64,000 nucleotides of DNA from Mesorhizobium loti (GCF_013170705.1 NZ_CP033334.1:1612001-1676000), one strand, 5' to 3'; positions 43,049 through 52,502 are shown, counted from the stretch's first letter. The notes: generated by a model not told the origin, from the letters alone. A program made the numbers and translations.

Positions 43049-44131
43049 TCAAACCGTTGCGAGCGCCTTGCCCGTCGAGGGATCGAACAAGCGAAGCGCT
43101 GTCTCATCGAAGGTGAGGCTGCACTTCTCGCCCTTGGCGACCCTGGTCCTTGGCGGTAGACAGGCCGTCAGCCGCTGCGTGCCGATCCGGGCCGTGGTGA
43201 CCAGTTCGGGGCCGGTCAGCTCGACGACTTCGATCTCCACGGGCAATGAAAAATCCGTCGGAACGGTCGCCAGGCGAAGCGCTTCGGGCCTGATACCGAC
43301 GACCACCTGCACGCCTTCCCCAGCCGCGCTGGCATAGCGTGCCGGCAAGGGGATCCGCACATCGGATCCGGCAACGGCCAGCTTGCCGGCGGTGACGGTC
43401 GCCTGCAGCATGTTCATCGACGGCGCGCCGACGAAGCCGGCGACGTAAAGCGTGGCCGGCTCGTTGTAGATCTCCTCGGGTGTGCCGAGCTGCTCGATCC
43501 TGCCGTCGCGCATGACAGCGATGAGGCTCGCCAGCGTCATCGCCTCGATCTGGTCGTGAGTGACGTAGACGACGGTGGTCTGCAGCATCTGATGCAGGCG
43601 CTTCAACTCGGTGCGCATTTCCAGCCGCAGCTTGGCGTCGAGGTTGGACAATGGTTCGTCGAAGAGGAAGACCTGGGGTTTGCGCACCAGCGCCCTGCCG
43701 ATGGCGACGCGCTGGCGCTGGCCCCCGGAAAGCTGGCTCGGCTTGCGGTCGAGCAGGGCCTCGATCTGCAGCAGCCTTGCCGCCTCGTTCACCGCCTTTT
43801 CGCGCTCATCGGCGGCGACCCCGCGCATCTCCAGGCCAAAGCCGATGTTGCGGCGGACAGTCAGGTTCGGATAGAGCGCGTAGGACTGGAAGACCATGGC
43901 GATGTCGCGGTTCTTGGGGTGAACGCCAAGGATCGAGCGGCCGCCGATCAACACATCGCCGCTTGTCGCTTCGGCGAGGCCAGCGATGATGTTGAGGAGC
44001 GTCGATTTTCCGCAGCCCGAGGAGCCGAGCAGCACCAGGAATTCCCCGCTCTGCAGCGCAATGTCGATGCCCTTGAGCGTTTCGACATTGCCGTAGTTCT
44101 TGCGAACGTTACGGATTTCAAGCGCGCTCAT
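43049..44131 (-). CDS. Sugar ABC transporter ATP-binding protein (MalK/UgpC type)
   Basis: The 360 residues contain Walker A LLGSSGCGKSTLL, Q-loop FQSYALYPNL, signature LSGGQRQRVAIGRALVRKPQ, Walker B FLFDEPLSNLDAKL and the TOBE regulatory domain (about 235-355). The ATG at 44131 overlaps the end of the kinase gene by 14 bases. An extension upstream lacks homology. It is the last gene of the operon and probably powers the two permeases encoded first. Confidence 0.92.
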   Translation of the reverse strand: MSALEIRNVRKNYGNVETLKGIDIALQSGEFLVLLGSSGCGKSTLLNIIAGLAEATSGDVLIGGRSILGVHPKNRDIAMVFQSYALYPNLTVRRNIGFGLEMRGVAADEREKAVNEAARLLQIEALLDRKPSQLSGGQRQRVAIGRALVRKPQVFLFDEPLSNLDAKLRLEMRTELKRLHQMLQTTVVYVTHDQIEAMTLASLIAVMRDGRIEQLGTPEEIYNEPATLYVAGFVGAPSMNMLQATVTAGKLAVAGSDVRIPLPARYASAAGEGVQVVVGIRPEALRLATVPTDFSLPVEIEVVELTGPELVTTARIGTQRLTACLPPRTRVAKGEKCSLTFDETALRLFDPSTGKALATV

Positions 44132-45059
44132 GCGTGGCGTCCTCGAGATGCATCGGCCCGCCATAGTTGCGGGGCAAGGTGGAAATGGCGCGCGAGGCGA
44201 CATGCGTCGCGGCGGAAAGGCATGCGGACAGTGGCTGCTCCTGGGCGAGGGCGGCGAGGAAAGCGGCGTTGAAGACATCGCCGGCGCCGATCGTGTCGAC
44301 GACGCGGACATCGGGCGCCGTTGCTTCGACAAGCGTGCCGTCGGGACCGATGGCGACGGCGCCTCGCGGTCCGCGCTTGACGACGAAGGTTGCGCCGTGC
44401 CGCATGCTGGAGCGGATTTGGCGCGCGGCGTCCGTTGGGCTCGACATTCCCGCCAGGGTCACCGTCTCGACCTCGTTGAACAGCGCCAGCGCGCAGCGCG
44501 AGAGCCATGCGCGCGTGGCAGCGCAATTGGCCTCGGTCCAGCCATCCATCGGCCAGCCGGTGTCGAGGGCGACGGCAATGCCGTGGCTGTCCGCCCAGTC
44601 GAAGAACGCAGCGTATTCGCGGGTGAGGTCGTCGGTCAGGAAAGAGCCGCACAACAGCGCGTAACCGCCGGAGAGCGCATTGCCGTCGAGGACAGACAAG
44701 ACGTCGGCAAGGCTGAAACGCGGCAGGTGTCCGCGCGTGGTGAAGAAGGTCCGTTCGCCATCCGGGTGGGTCATGCCCACCGACAGCGTCGTGCCCTCGG
44801 GACGGACCGGCCAGGTGTCGGCGCGATGGCCAAAAGCCTCGCGAAGCCAGCGGCCGAACTGGTCGTCGCCGACATTGGCGGCAATGGTGAAGTCGACGCC
44901 CAGCGCTTGCCAGGCGAGCGCGCTGTTGCCGGCCTGGCCGCCGACACGCAATTCGTCATGGTCGACGACGGTTTCCGTTCCCGCCTTCGGCCACGGCGCG
45001 ACCGGGCCGACGATCAGGTCGACATTGACATTGCCGATCACCGCGAGCGGACGCATCAT
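44118..45059 (-). CDS. PfkB-family sugar kinase (FrlD-like)
   Basis: The 313 residues have the ribokinase N-terminal motif VGGQAGNSALAWQALG (near 39-54) and the C-terminal ATP/catalytic motif VVDTIGAGDVFNAAFLAAL near 260. Many members phosphorylate sugars; adjacency to a SIS deglycase-like gene and sugar transporter genes matches FrlD, which phosphorylates fructoselysine before deglycation. It overlaps the SIS gene by 4 bases. The precise sugar is not readable. Confidence 0.85.
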   Translation of the reverse strand: MMRPLAVIGNVNVDLIVGPVAPWPKAGTETVVDHDELRVGGQAGNSALAWQALGVDFTIAANVGDDQFGRWLREAFGHRADTWPVRPEGTTLSVGMTHPDGERTFFTTRGHLPRFSLADVLSVLDGNALSGGYALLCGSFLTDDLTREYAAFFDWADSHGIAVALDTGWPMDGWTEANCAATRAWLSRCALALFNEVETVTLAGMSSPTDAARQIRSSMRHGATFVVKRGPRGAVAIGPDGTLVEATAPDVRVVDTIGAGDVFNAAFLAALAQEQPLSACLSAATHVASRAISTLPRNYGGPMHLEDATHERA

Positions 45060-46078
45060 TCGCTCCTGGTGATCTTGGTGGAGCGCACGGGCGTGCCGGC
45101 ATTGTCGACACGGCTATCGGCGAAGGCGATCATCAGGCGCTGTGCCACCGGCAGCATGGCGAAGACCGCGGCGAGACCCGAAGCCGGCTTGAACGAAAAC
45201 GTGACGGCACCCGCCACCGGCGATTGTCCTGATGCGTCGAAGATGATCAGCGGTGCGCCGGCTTCGACCACGGAGGTGGCCATGGCAGTCACCAGTTCCG
45301 CTGTTGGGTCGTTGCCGCGAAACAGGACGACGCCGACTTGCGGGCCAAGCATCTCCATCGGTCCATGCCGCAATTGGCCGCCTTCGAGCGAAAAGCAGGG
45401 CAGGCGCGACAGCTCGGTGAGGCCGAGCGCCAGCGCCTCGGCAACGCCTTGCAGCCGGCGCCCCGAGGTGACGATGGTGGTCACCTTGCCAAGGACTGCC
45501 AGCGCCCGTGCAATGTCCGTGTCCCGCGGCTGATCCAGTGCGCCAAGCGCGGCGGTCGGATCCTCCCCAAGTGCGGCAAGAATGGCCAGATGCAAGGCGA
45601 AAGTCACGGTCAGGCTGCGCGTCGCGGCGAAGGCGAGTTCCGTCCCGCCGGCGCCGACCAGGCAAGGCGCGGTGCGGGCGAGGAAAGAGCCGCCTTCGAG
45701 CGTCAGGCCGAAAACATCGGCAGGGCTGCCGGCCTCGGCGAACCACCTGACGACCTCGGCGCTCTCGCCGGATTGCGAGGTGACGAGCACCGTCCGGCCC
45801 GCCAGCGGCAGCGGCTGGCCGAGCTGTTCGGACAGCGGCAGGGCCAGCGCATCGATGCCGAGCGCGCGATAGAGCGGTTCAACGGCACGTCCGACGGAAT
45901 GCGAACCGCCCATGCCAAGCAGGAGGAGACGACCGGTCTTCCTGATCGAGGCCGCGACTTCCAGCGCCATCGCTGTGTTGTGCTCGAATGAAGCGCGCGC
46001 GTCCGCGTTCTGGCGTGCCATTTCGCGGTCGATGGCGGCCAGTCCGGCCGGCCGAATTCTGGTTGCGTTCATCATCAT
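45056..46078 (-). CDS. SIS-domain sugar isomerase/deglycase (FrlB-like)
   Basis: The 340 residues form two SIS domains: the first with LLLLGMGGSHSVGRAVEPLYRAL and TVLVTSQSGESAEVVRWF (near 95-115), the second with LEGGQLRHGPMEML near 235. SIS proteins bind phosphosugars; this layout fits AgaS/FrlB-type deglycases. In the Frl pathway the phosphorylated Amadori product is split into amine and glucose-6-phosphate. It overlaps the permease gene end by 4 bases; the tandem ATGATG start at 46078 is uncertain by one or two codons. Confidence 0.85.
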   Translation of the reverse strand: MMMNATRIRPAGLAAIDREMARQNADARASFEHNTAMALEVAASIRKTGRLLLLGMGGSHSVGRAVEPLYRALGIDALALPLSEQLGQPLPLAGRTVLVTSQSGESAEVVRWFAEAGSPADVFGLTLEGGSFLARTAPCLVGAGGTELAFAATRSLTVTFALHLAILAALGEDPTAALGALDQPRDTDIARALAVLGKVTTIVTSGRRLQGVAEALALGLTELSRLPCFSLEGGQLRHGPMEMLGPQVGVVLFRGNDPTAELVTAMATSVVEAGAPLIIFDASGQSPVAGAVTFSFKPASGLAAVFAMLPVAQRLMIAFADSRVDNAGTPVRSTKITRSE

Positions 46079-46920
46079 CCTTTCACACCACCACTTGTCA
46101 GGCCGGAGATCAGCGCGCGCTGCATGATCAGGCCGATCAGCACCGGCGGCAGCGCGGCCAGCACGCCGGCCGTCGCGATCAATCCGTAGTCGGAGACACG
46201 GCCGCCGGCCAGATCGGCGATGGCGACGGTCAAGGTCTTGGCCCGCTGGTCGGAGGTGAACAGCAGCGCATAGAAGAATTCATCCCACGCCAGCAGCAGG
46301 GCGAACAATGCCGAGGTCGCCATCACCGGCGCCGCGAGCGGCAGCGTGATGATGCGCAAGGTCTGGAACAGGCCGGCGCCGTCGATCATCGCCGCCGCCT
46401 CGATTTCGCGCGGGATGGAATCGAAGCCCGACTTCATCAGCCAGGTGGTGAAAGGCGCCAGGATGGTCAGATAGACAAGCGCCAGGCCGAACACATTGTT
46501 GAGCAGGCCGAGATGCGACAGGCCCATATAGAGCGGCACGGCCAGCGCGACGGGCGGCAGCATGTAGGTGGCGATGACCATCGACAGCGACCAGCCGATC
46601 GTTGGCGTGCGCGAGACCGCCCAGCCGGCGGGAATGGCCAAGGCGAGTGCCGCCAGGGTTGCCATGCCTGATATCTCCAGGCTGTTGCGCAAGGACGAGG
46701 TGAAGGCCGCGCCAGCACTGTTCTCGGCTGTCGACAGCAATTGCTGGTAGCGCGAGAAATCAGCGGCCTGCGGCCACCAGCGCAACGGCTTGGCGGCGAG
46801 ATCGGCGGCCGGCGAAATGCTCATGATGAACAGCCAGGCGATGGGCGCCAAGATGATGGCGGCAAGCAGCAGCGCGCAGGCGTGGATGAAGACGGTGAAG
46901 GCGGGGCTCCTGCGTTCCAT
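46075..46920 (-). CDS. Sugar ABC transporter permease (MalG type)
   Basis: The 281 residues hold six membrane segments and an EAA loop near 180 (EIEAAAMIDGAGLFQTLRII). N-terminal FTVFIHACALLLAAIILAPI is the first segment. This and the preceding permease form a heterodimer with the MalK-like ATPase. Overlaps its neighbour by one base. Confidence 0.92.
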   Translation of the reverse strand: MERRSPAFTVFIHACALLLAAIILAPIAWLFIMSISPAADLAAKPLRWWPQAADFSRYQQLLSTAENSAGAAFTSSLRNSLEISGMATLAALALAIPAGWAVSRTPTIGWSLSMVIATYMLPPVALAVPLYMGLSHLGLLNNVFGLALVYLTILAPFTTWLMKSGFDSIPREIEAAAMIDGAGLFQTLRIITLPLAAPVMATSALFALLLAWDEFFYALLFTSDQRAKTLTVAIADLAGGRVSDYGLIATAGVLAALPPVLIGLIMQRALISGLTSGGVKG

Positions 46921-47804
46921 CAGGCGGCACTCCCGGCGGTTTTCCTGACCAATGCCGCATAGGCGACGGCAAGCACGGTAACGAGCAAGGTGACGATCAG
47001 CGCCAGCGACGCACCGGAGCCGGCGCGCTGGAAGGAGAAGGCTTCCTGGTAGACAAGGATCGACAGTGTGCGCGTGCTGTTGGCTGGGCCGCCGCGGGTC
47101 ATCACCCAGATGATGTCGAAGACCTTGAAGGCCTCGATGGTGCGCAGCACCAGCGCCACCATCAGCGGGCCGGCGAGATAGGGCAGGATGACGAAGCGGA
47201 AGCGGTTGAAAGGTCCCGCGCCATCGACGAGCGAGGCTGCGGTGATGTCGCGCGGCACCGCCTGCAGGGCGGCGAGCGCGATCAGTGCCACCAGCGGAAA
47301 GTTCTTCCAGCAGTCGGCGACGATCAGGGCCGCCAGCGCGGTGCCGGGTTCACCGAGCCAGGAGCGGTAGGCGTCGATGAGATGCAGCTGCGTCAAGGCG
47401 GCGTTCAGCGCGCCATATTCAGGATTGTAGATCAGCCGCCACAGGGTGGCGTTGACCACTGTCGGCAGCGCCCAGGGCAGGATCATCAGGGCGCGCAGGA
47501 CGGCGCGGCCGTGGAACTGCTGATTGAGCAGGAGCGCGGCAAGAACGCCGATCACCATTTCGGCGGCAACGGAGATGACCGCGAACAACGTCGTGGTGGC
47601 CAGCGTGCGCGAAAAATTCGAGCTCGACAGCATGTTGGTGTAATTCTCGAAGCCGACGTAACTACCGCCCGTGCCGACCAGCTTGGCGTCGGTAAGGGAG
47701 AGGCTGACCGTATCGACCAGCGGCCAGCCGATGACCGCGACCATGACCACGAGCAGCGGCAGCATCAAGAGCCATGCACGGGTCGTCATCCAGGTGCCCG
47801 ACAT
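46920..47804 (-). CDS. Sugar ABC transporter permease (MalF type)
   Basis: The 294 residues contain six membrane spans and the EAA loop ITAASLVDGAGPFNRFRFVI near 205. The upstream 182-base gap to the binding-protein gene contains a two-part rhizobial palindrome, which could separate expression levels of the binding protein and the permeases. Confidence 0.92.
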   Translation of the reverse strand: MSGTWMTTRAWLLMLPLLVVMVAVIGWPLVDTVSLSLTDAKLVGTGGSYVGFENYTNMLSSSNFSRTLATTTLFAVISVAAEMVIGVLAALLLNQQFHGRAVLRALMILPWALPTVVNATLWRLIYNPEYGALNAALTQLHLIDAYRSWLGEPGTALAALIVADCWKNFPLVALIALAALQAVPRDITAASLVDGAGPFNRFRFVILPYLAGPLMVALVLRTIEAFKVFDIIWVMTRGGPANSTRTLSILVYQEAFSFQRAGSGASLALIVTLLVTVLAVAYAALVRKTAGSAA

Positions 47805-47855
47805 CAGAGCAGCCTCTCTTCATTCAACAGGATTTCAGACATAGCATGGGCGGCA

Positions 47856-47961
47856 CTACAGCGCCGCGCGTCCTATTGGACGCGCCAAGGACGCTGTAGC
47901 GTTTTGGCTTTGGGGCATGATCCCTTCCGAAAAATCGATTCCGATTTTTGGGTCATGCCCC
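47856..47961 (-). repeat. Composite rhizobial palindromic repeat in an ABC operon
   Basis: Two nested hairpins: CTACAGCG (47856-47863) with CGCTGTAG (47892-47899) enclosing GCGTCC-TATT-GGACGC, then GGGGCATGA (47912-47920) with TCATGCCCC (47953-47961) enclosing an AAAATCGATT-CCGATTTT stem. These are familiar building blocks of rhizobial intergenic mosaic repeats. It lies between the binding-protein and permease genes, where it could reduce downstream expression or stabilise the upstream message. Confidence 0.75.
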
Positions 47962-47986
47962 GGCCGCCCATGAAGGACAATGATGC

Positions 47987-49225
47987 TCAGAGGCCGCTGT
48001 TCTGCGCGGCGGTCTTAAGCGCATCCTCGGGCGGGGACTGGCCGAGCAGCGATTCCTGGATAGCCTGCTGCAGAGCGGTCGACAGCTCCTGATACTTAGG
48101 CGTGGTCGGGCGCGGATACATGGCGGCCAGGCCGAGCTTGGCGGCGGCGATCAGTTCTTCCTGGCCCTTGGTGACGGCCGGATCGTCATAGGACGAGGCC
48201 CAGATCGGCAGCGAGAGCTTGGCATACTGGTTCTGCGTCGCCTGCGAGGTCATGAAGGTGATGTACTTCCAAGCCTCGTCCGGATGCTTGGAGACCGCGG
48301 TGACGCCAAGGCCCATCGAGCCGTTGACGGCCGACACCTCGCTGATGCCGGTGACGCCGGGCGCCGGCACGACGCCGACCTTGCCCGCCACCTTCGAGTC
48401 CTTCGGGTCGTTGGCCATGTTGTACATGTAGGTCCAGTTCAGCGCGAAGGCCGCATCGCCGTTTTCGAAGACCTTGCGCACGTCCTCTTCCAGGAATTCC
48501 TTGGAATTCGGGTTGGTGAGGCCGGATTTGTAGCTGTCGACCATGTATTTCAGCGCCGAGAGGCCGCCGCCGTTCTGGAAGTCGGGCTTGCCGTCCTTCA
48601 GGAAGTCGCCACCATAGGCACTGACCAGCGTGGTGTAGTCGCAGATCGCGGCTTCAGCCTGCGACCAGCTCCAGGCGATCGGCGTCTTCAGCAGGCCCTT
48701 GTCCTGGATGATCTTGGCCTGTGCGCCGAGCTCTTCCCAGGTCTTCGGGGGTGTCTTGATGCCGGCCTTTTCCAGGATGTCCTTGTTGTAGAACAGGTAT
48801 TTGGTGTCGAGGATCCACGGCATGCCGTAATATTTGCCGTCATACTGGACAGTGGTCCAGGCGCCGGGCAGCACACCCTTCTTCATGTCGTCGGTGATCT
48901 TCGGCGTCACATCGACCAGCACCTTGTTGGTGGCGTATTCGGCGGGCCAGATGACGTCGAACAGAACGACGTCGTAGCCGCCACCCGAGCCCTGCGCGAG
49001 CACGGTCTTGTCGTGCAGGCCTTCATAGGGGACGAATTCGAGATTGACCTTGACGTCCGGGTTGGCCTTGGTGAAGGCGTCCGTCATGGCGCGCACGTCG
49101 GCCTCGCTGTAGGCTGCCTGAGCCATGAAAAGCGCATTGAGCGTCGTTTCGGCGAAAGCGTGGGGGACAAGCAGTCCTCCGGCGAAGACCGCGCCGACCA
49201 GTGTCTTGGTGATTGTCCTAAGCAT
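47987..49225 (-). CDS. Sugar ABC transporter binding protein (MalE/UgpB type)
   Basis: The 412 residues have a signal peptide (about 1-25, MLRTITKTLVGAVFAGGLLV) and a long extracellular solute-binding fold (DVRAMTDAFTKANPDVKVNL; KYYGMPWILDTKYLFYNKDI; GDAAFALNWTYMYN). Start at 49225 is favoured because GGGAG and the signal peptide agree; upstream frame lacks a leader. It heads the operon and should capture a sugar or fructosamine. The ROK regulator is divergent. Confidence 0.92.
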   Translation of the reverse strand: MLRTITKTLVGAVFAGGLLVPHAFAETTLNALFMAQAAYSEADVRAMTDAFTKANPDVKVNLEFVPYEGLHDKTVLAQGSGGGYDVVLFDVIWPAEYATNKVLVDVTPKITDDMKKGVLPGAWTTVQYDGKYYGMPWILDTKYLFYNKDILEKAGIKTPPKTWEELGAQAKIIQDKGLLKTPIAWSWSQAEAAICDYTTLVSAYGGDFLKDGKPDFQNGGGLSALKYMVDSYKSGLTNPNSKEFLEEDVRKVFENGDAAFALNWTYMYNMANDPKDSKVAGKVGVVPAPGVTGISEVSAVNGSMGLGVTAVSKHPDEAWKYITFMTSQATQNQYAKLSLPIWASSYDDPAVTKGQEELIAAAKLGLAAMYPRPTTPKYQELSTALQQAIQESLLGQSPPEDALKTAAQNSGL

Positions 49226-49377
49226 TTTCTTCTCCCATTTCCGGCGTTGACGGGCCGGCAATGCGGGCATTTCGCATCGTCTTCCCGGATCCATGTCGCG
49301 TGACCTGATGGTTACCCGGCTGACCAGTGGCGACAGGCGGAGGCCCTGGCCATCTTGTTTTGGGGCGTTCGGTTCGC

Positions 49378-49402
49378 ATTAAGTCAACTCGCTTGACTTA
49401 AT
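49378..49402. promoter_or_regulatory. ROK operator
   Basis: ATTAAGTCAA (49378-49387) and TTGACTTAAT (49393-49402) are perfect 10-base arms around CTCGC, between the divergent ROK and ABC operons. It is by far the strongest palindrome in that gap. Confidence 0.8.
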
Positions 49403-49444
49403 TAGTCGATCAATATTCTAATGGAGTCAAGAGGGGAAACGCCG

Positions 49445-50659
49445 ATGGACGACATCAGCCCGATCCGCGCCAAAAGCGGCACCAACCAGGAAGGCACCAG
49501 CGCACACAACCGCCGCGTCATGATCGAGGCGCTGCGCCTCAATGGCGCCTTGTCGCGGGCCGACCTGGCGCGGGCGACGCAGCTCACCAAACAGGCGGTG
49601 TCCAACATCATCGAGGATCTCGAAAGCGACGGTCTGGTCGCCGCGCTCGACGCGGTGCGCAAGGGCAGGGGGCAACCCTCGACTCCTTACAGGCTGGTGC
49701 CCGAAGGCGCCTTCGCCATCGGCCTGCAGATCGACCGCCACCTGACGCGGGCGGTCGCGGTCGACCTGATGGGCAGCGTGCTGGCGCGGGCGGAGGCCAA
49801 CCTGCCCTTCGATGAACCGTCGAAGGGGGTCGAGGTCATTCTCGGCCTGATCGACGGCGTGCGCCGCGACCTTGCCGGCATCTCCTCGCAATCGGAGAAG
49901 CGGCTTGTCGGTCTCGGCGTTGCCATGCCTGGCCCTTTCGGCCTGAAGAACTCGGACGACAAATGGATGATGCCGGCCTGGCAGAAGTTTCCGCTGCTGG
50001 AGACGCTGGCTGCCAGGACGGGACTGAATGTCGGCCTGCAGAACGATTCCGCCGCCTGCGCCACGGCGGAGCGCATCGTCGGCGCGGCGCATGGGGTCGA
50101 TCACGCGGTCTGCCTCTATATCGGCTATGGCATCGGCACCGGACTGATCCTCAATGGCGAACTCTACAGCGGCGGCCATGGCAACGCCGGTGAAATCGGC
50201 ATGGCGCTGCTGGCGCCCGCCGGCCCGAGCTCGACGCCGCTGGAGCACCGCGCCTCGCTGGCCTCGCTCTATCAGCACCTCGACCTCAATCCGGCCGACA
50301 GTGATATCTACGAACAGATGAACGCCCTGGTGCTGGCCGAGGATGCGAAGATGATGGCCTGGATCGATGGCGCGGCGCACGATCTGCGCTGGAGTGTGCA
50401 TCTCATCGAAACGATCTTCGATCCGCAGACCGTCATCCTGACCAGCGGCGCGCCGGAAGCGCTGGCGCGCCGCCTCGTCGAGGCGATGCATCCTCTGCTG
50501 CCGTCGATCGCCGACCGGCCAGGCAGGACCTTGCCGCGCCTGCAGCTCGGCACCACGGACCCCTGGTCGATCGCGCTCGGCGCGGCCGCGGCGCCCATCA
50601 GCCGCGCCTTCGATCCCTTGTTCTCGGCGATCCTGAAGACAAGCCCCGGACTTGCGTGA
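49445..50659 (+). CDS. ROK-family transcriptional regulator
   Basis: The 404 residues have an N-terminal winged helix (RRVMIEALRLNGALSRADLA, then QLTKQAVSNIIEDLESDGLV), then a ROK sugar-binding domain with LGVAMPGPFG, LYIGYGIGTGLILNGELYSG and GHGNAGEIGMALL. Zinc-binding cysteines of some ROK members are not evident. The start at 49445 has GAGGGGAA at the right distance. As in NagC/XylR systems it probably represses the transporter operon until an intracellular sugar or phosphosugar binds. Confidence 0.9.
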   Translation: MDDISPIRAKSGTNQEGTSAHNRRVMIEALRLNGALSRADLARATQLTKQAVSNIIEDLESDGLVAALDAVRKGRGQPSTPYRLVPEGAFAIGLQIDRHLTRAVAVDLMGSVLARAEANLPFDEPSKGVEVILGLIDGVRRDLAGISSQSEKRLVGLGVAMPGPFGLKNSDDKWMMPAWQKFPLLETLAARTGLNVGLQNDSAACATAERIVGAAHGVDHAVCLYIGYGIGTGLILNGELYSGGHGNAGEIGMALLAPAGPSSTPLEHRASLASLYQHLDLNPADSDIYEQMNALVLAEDAKMMAWIDGAAHDLRWSVHLIETIFDPQTVILTSGAPEALARRLVEAMHPLLPSIADRPGRTLPRLQLGTTDPWSIALGAAAAPISRAFDPLFSAILKTSPGLA

Positions 50660-50764
50660 AGGAGCGGACACCGGGGGCAAACGCCTCTCTGGCGTCACAC
50701 AGGGTTCATCGTCCGGACATAGCGTTCATCCCGGTTCTTTGCTGCGATGCAATAGGAGTGGGAC

Positions 50765-52366
50765 ATGGTGGACATCGTTTCCAGCGAGGCGGGCATTCCG
50801 AGACCGGATCATCCGCTGGATAGTTCGGGCAGCGCGAAGTGGTTCCTGCCGGCTTTCGGCGTGCTGGTGCTGGTCGGCATCGTCTATGTCGGCTACGCGC
50901 TGAGCCAGGACCTGGCCGAAGCCAAGACCGTGCCGTGGATCCTGCTGGGCATCGCCTTGCTGATCGCGTTGGGCTTCGAGTTCGTCAATGGCTTCCACGA
51001 CACCGCCAATGCGGTGGCGACGGTCATCTACACACGCTCCCTGCCGGCCGAGTTCGCCGTCATGTGGTCGGGCGTCTTCAATTTCCTCGGCGTTCTCACC
51101 TCCAGCGGCGCGGTCGCTTTCGGCATCCTGTCGCTGCTGCCGGTCGAGCTCATCCTGCAGGTTGGCTCTTCCTCCGGCTTTGCCATGGTGTTCGCCCTGC
51201 TGGTCGCGGCGATCATGTGGAATCTCGGCACCTGGTTCCTCGGCCTGCCTGCCTCGAGTTCGCACACGATGGTCGGCTCGATCATCGGCGTCGGCCTTGC
51301 CAACCAGTTCATGGCACCGGCAGGCAGCGCCACAAGCGGCGTCGACTGGTCGCAGGCGACCAATGTTGGCCTGACCTTGCTGGTGTCGCCGATCATCGGC
51401 TTCTTCGCTGCCGCGATCCTGCTCTATGCAATGAAGCTGCTGGTGCGCAATCCGGCACTCTACGAGGCGCCGAAAGGCAACACGCCGCCGCCATGGTGGA
51501 TCCGCGGCCTGCTGATCTTCACCTGCACCGGCGTCAGCTTCGCGCATGGCTCCAATGATGGGCAGAAGGGCATGGGCCTGATCATGCTCATCCTGATCGG
51601 CGTCGTGCCGACGGCCTTTGCGCTGAACCGCACGCCCGACATCAACTATCTCGAGGCCTACAAGTCGGCTTCGGCCGGCGTCGAGCAGGCGCTGGGCAAA
51701 TATGTGAAGCCCGGCATCACAGTCGCCGACGCCAAGGCCGCCGTGCAGGATGCCGTGCGCACTCGGACATGGAGCGACCAGACCACGGTCGCGCTGCAGA
51801 CATATATCCATAACACGACTGCTTCGCTGCAGCCCTATGCCTCGGTCGACAATGTGCCGACCGATCTGGTCAGCAACGCCCGCAACGACATCTACCTGAT
51901 CGGCGAGGCGCTCAAGCTGATCGACAAGAAGCAATTGCTGCCGATGCAGACCGCCGATCTCAAGGCGGTCACCGACTACCACAAGGCCGTCGACAACGCG
52001 ACGAAGTTCATCCCGCTCTGGGTGAAGGTCGCGGTGGCGCTGGCGCTGGGCCTCGGCACCATGGTCGGCTGGAAGCGCATTGTCGTCACGGTCGGCGAGA
52101 AGATCGGCAAGAGCCATCTGACCTATGGCCAAGGTGCGGCGGCCGAACTCGTGGCCATGGTGACCATCGGCATGGCCGATCGGCTCGGCTTGCCGGTGTC
52201 GACAACCCATGTCCTGTCGTCGGGTGTCGCCGGAACGATGGCCGCCAACGGTTCGGGCCTGCAATGGTCGACGGTGCGCAACCTGCTGCTGGCCTGGGTG
52301 CTGACCTTGCCGTGCTCGATCGCGCTGGCCTTCGTGCTGTTCATCATCTTCCGCCAGGTGTTCTGA
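50765..52366 (+). CDS. pit: Low-affinity inorganic phosphate transporter (Pit family)
   Basis: The 533 residues have ten or so membrane segments and the two Pit motifs GFEFVNGFHDTANAVATVIY (near 70-90) and FAHGSNDGQKGMGLI (near 260-275). C-terminal half repeats the core (GMADRLGLPVSTTHVLSSGV). Between them a soluble loop of about 120 residues (near 295-420) is longer than usual. Uptake of phosphate coupled to protons. A terminator follows. The upstream ROK gene is on the same strand but 105 bases away and probably unrelated. Confidence 0.92.
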   Translation: MVDIVSSEAGIPRPDHPLDSSGSAKWFLPAFGVLVLVGIVYVGYALSQDLAEAKTVPWILLGIALLIALGFEFVNGFHDTANAVATVIYTRSLPAEFAVMWSGVFNFLGVLTSSGAVAFGILSLLPVELILQVGSSSGFAMVFALLVAAIMWNLGTWFLGLPASSSHTMVGSIIGVGLANQFMAPAGSATSGVDWSQATNVGLTLLVSPIIGFFAAAILLYAMKLLVRNPALYEAPKGNTPPPWWIRGLLIFTCTGVSFAHGSNDGQKGMGLIMLILIGVVPTAFALNRTPDINYLEAYKSASAGVEQALGKYVKPGITVADAKAAVQDAVRTRTWSDQTTVALQTYIHNTTASLQPYASVDNVPTDLVSNARNDIYLIGEALKLIDKKQLLPMQTADLKAVTDYHKAVDNATKFIPLWVKVAVALALGLGTMVGWKRIVVTVGEKIGKSHLTYGQGAAAELVAMVTIGMADRLGLPVSTTHVLSSGVAGTMAANGSGLQWSTVRNLLLAWVLTLPCSIALAFVLFIIFRQVF

Positions 52367-52385
52367 GCGGAGCGCAAGAGACTTC

Positions 52386-52422
52386 AAAAAGAGGCAGTGC
52401 CGGTCGCCTGCGCTGCCTTTTT
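52386..52422 (+). terminator. Intrinsic terminator of the phosphate transporter gene
   Basis: GGCAGTGC and GCGCTGCC form an eight-pair stem (one G-T pair) followed by a TTTTT run. It lies 19 bases after the stop. Confidence 0.75.
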
Positions 52423-52502
52423 CGTTGAGCGGATTTCGAAGAGGCATTCGCGTTTGTATTGACGTGGAATATGTCTGCGAGACTGGTGCGAAACGCCCAA
52501 CG

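Noticed and set aside
50704..50730. Repeated GTTCATC before the phosphate transporter gene, considered as a Pho box
   Set aside because: The spacing is 20 bases, not the 11-base periodicity of Pho boxes, and the heptamers differ from CTGTCAT.
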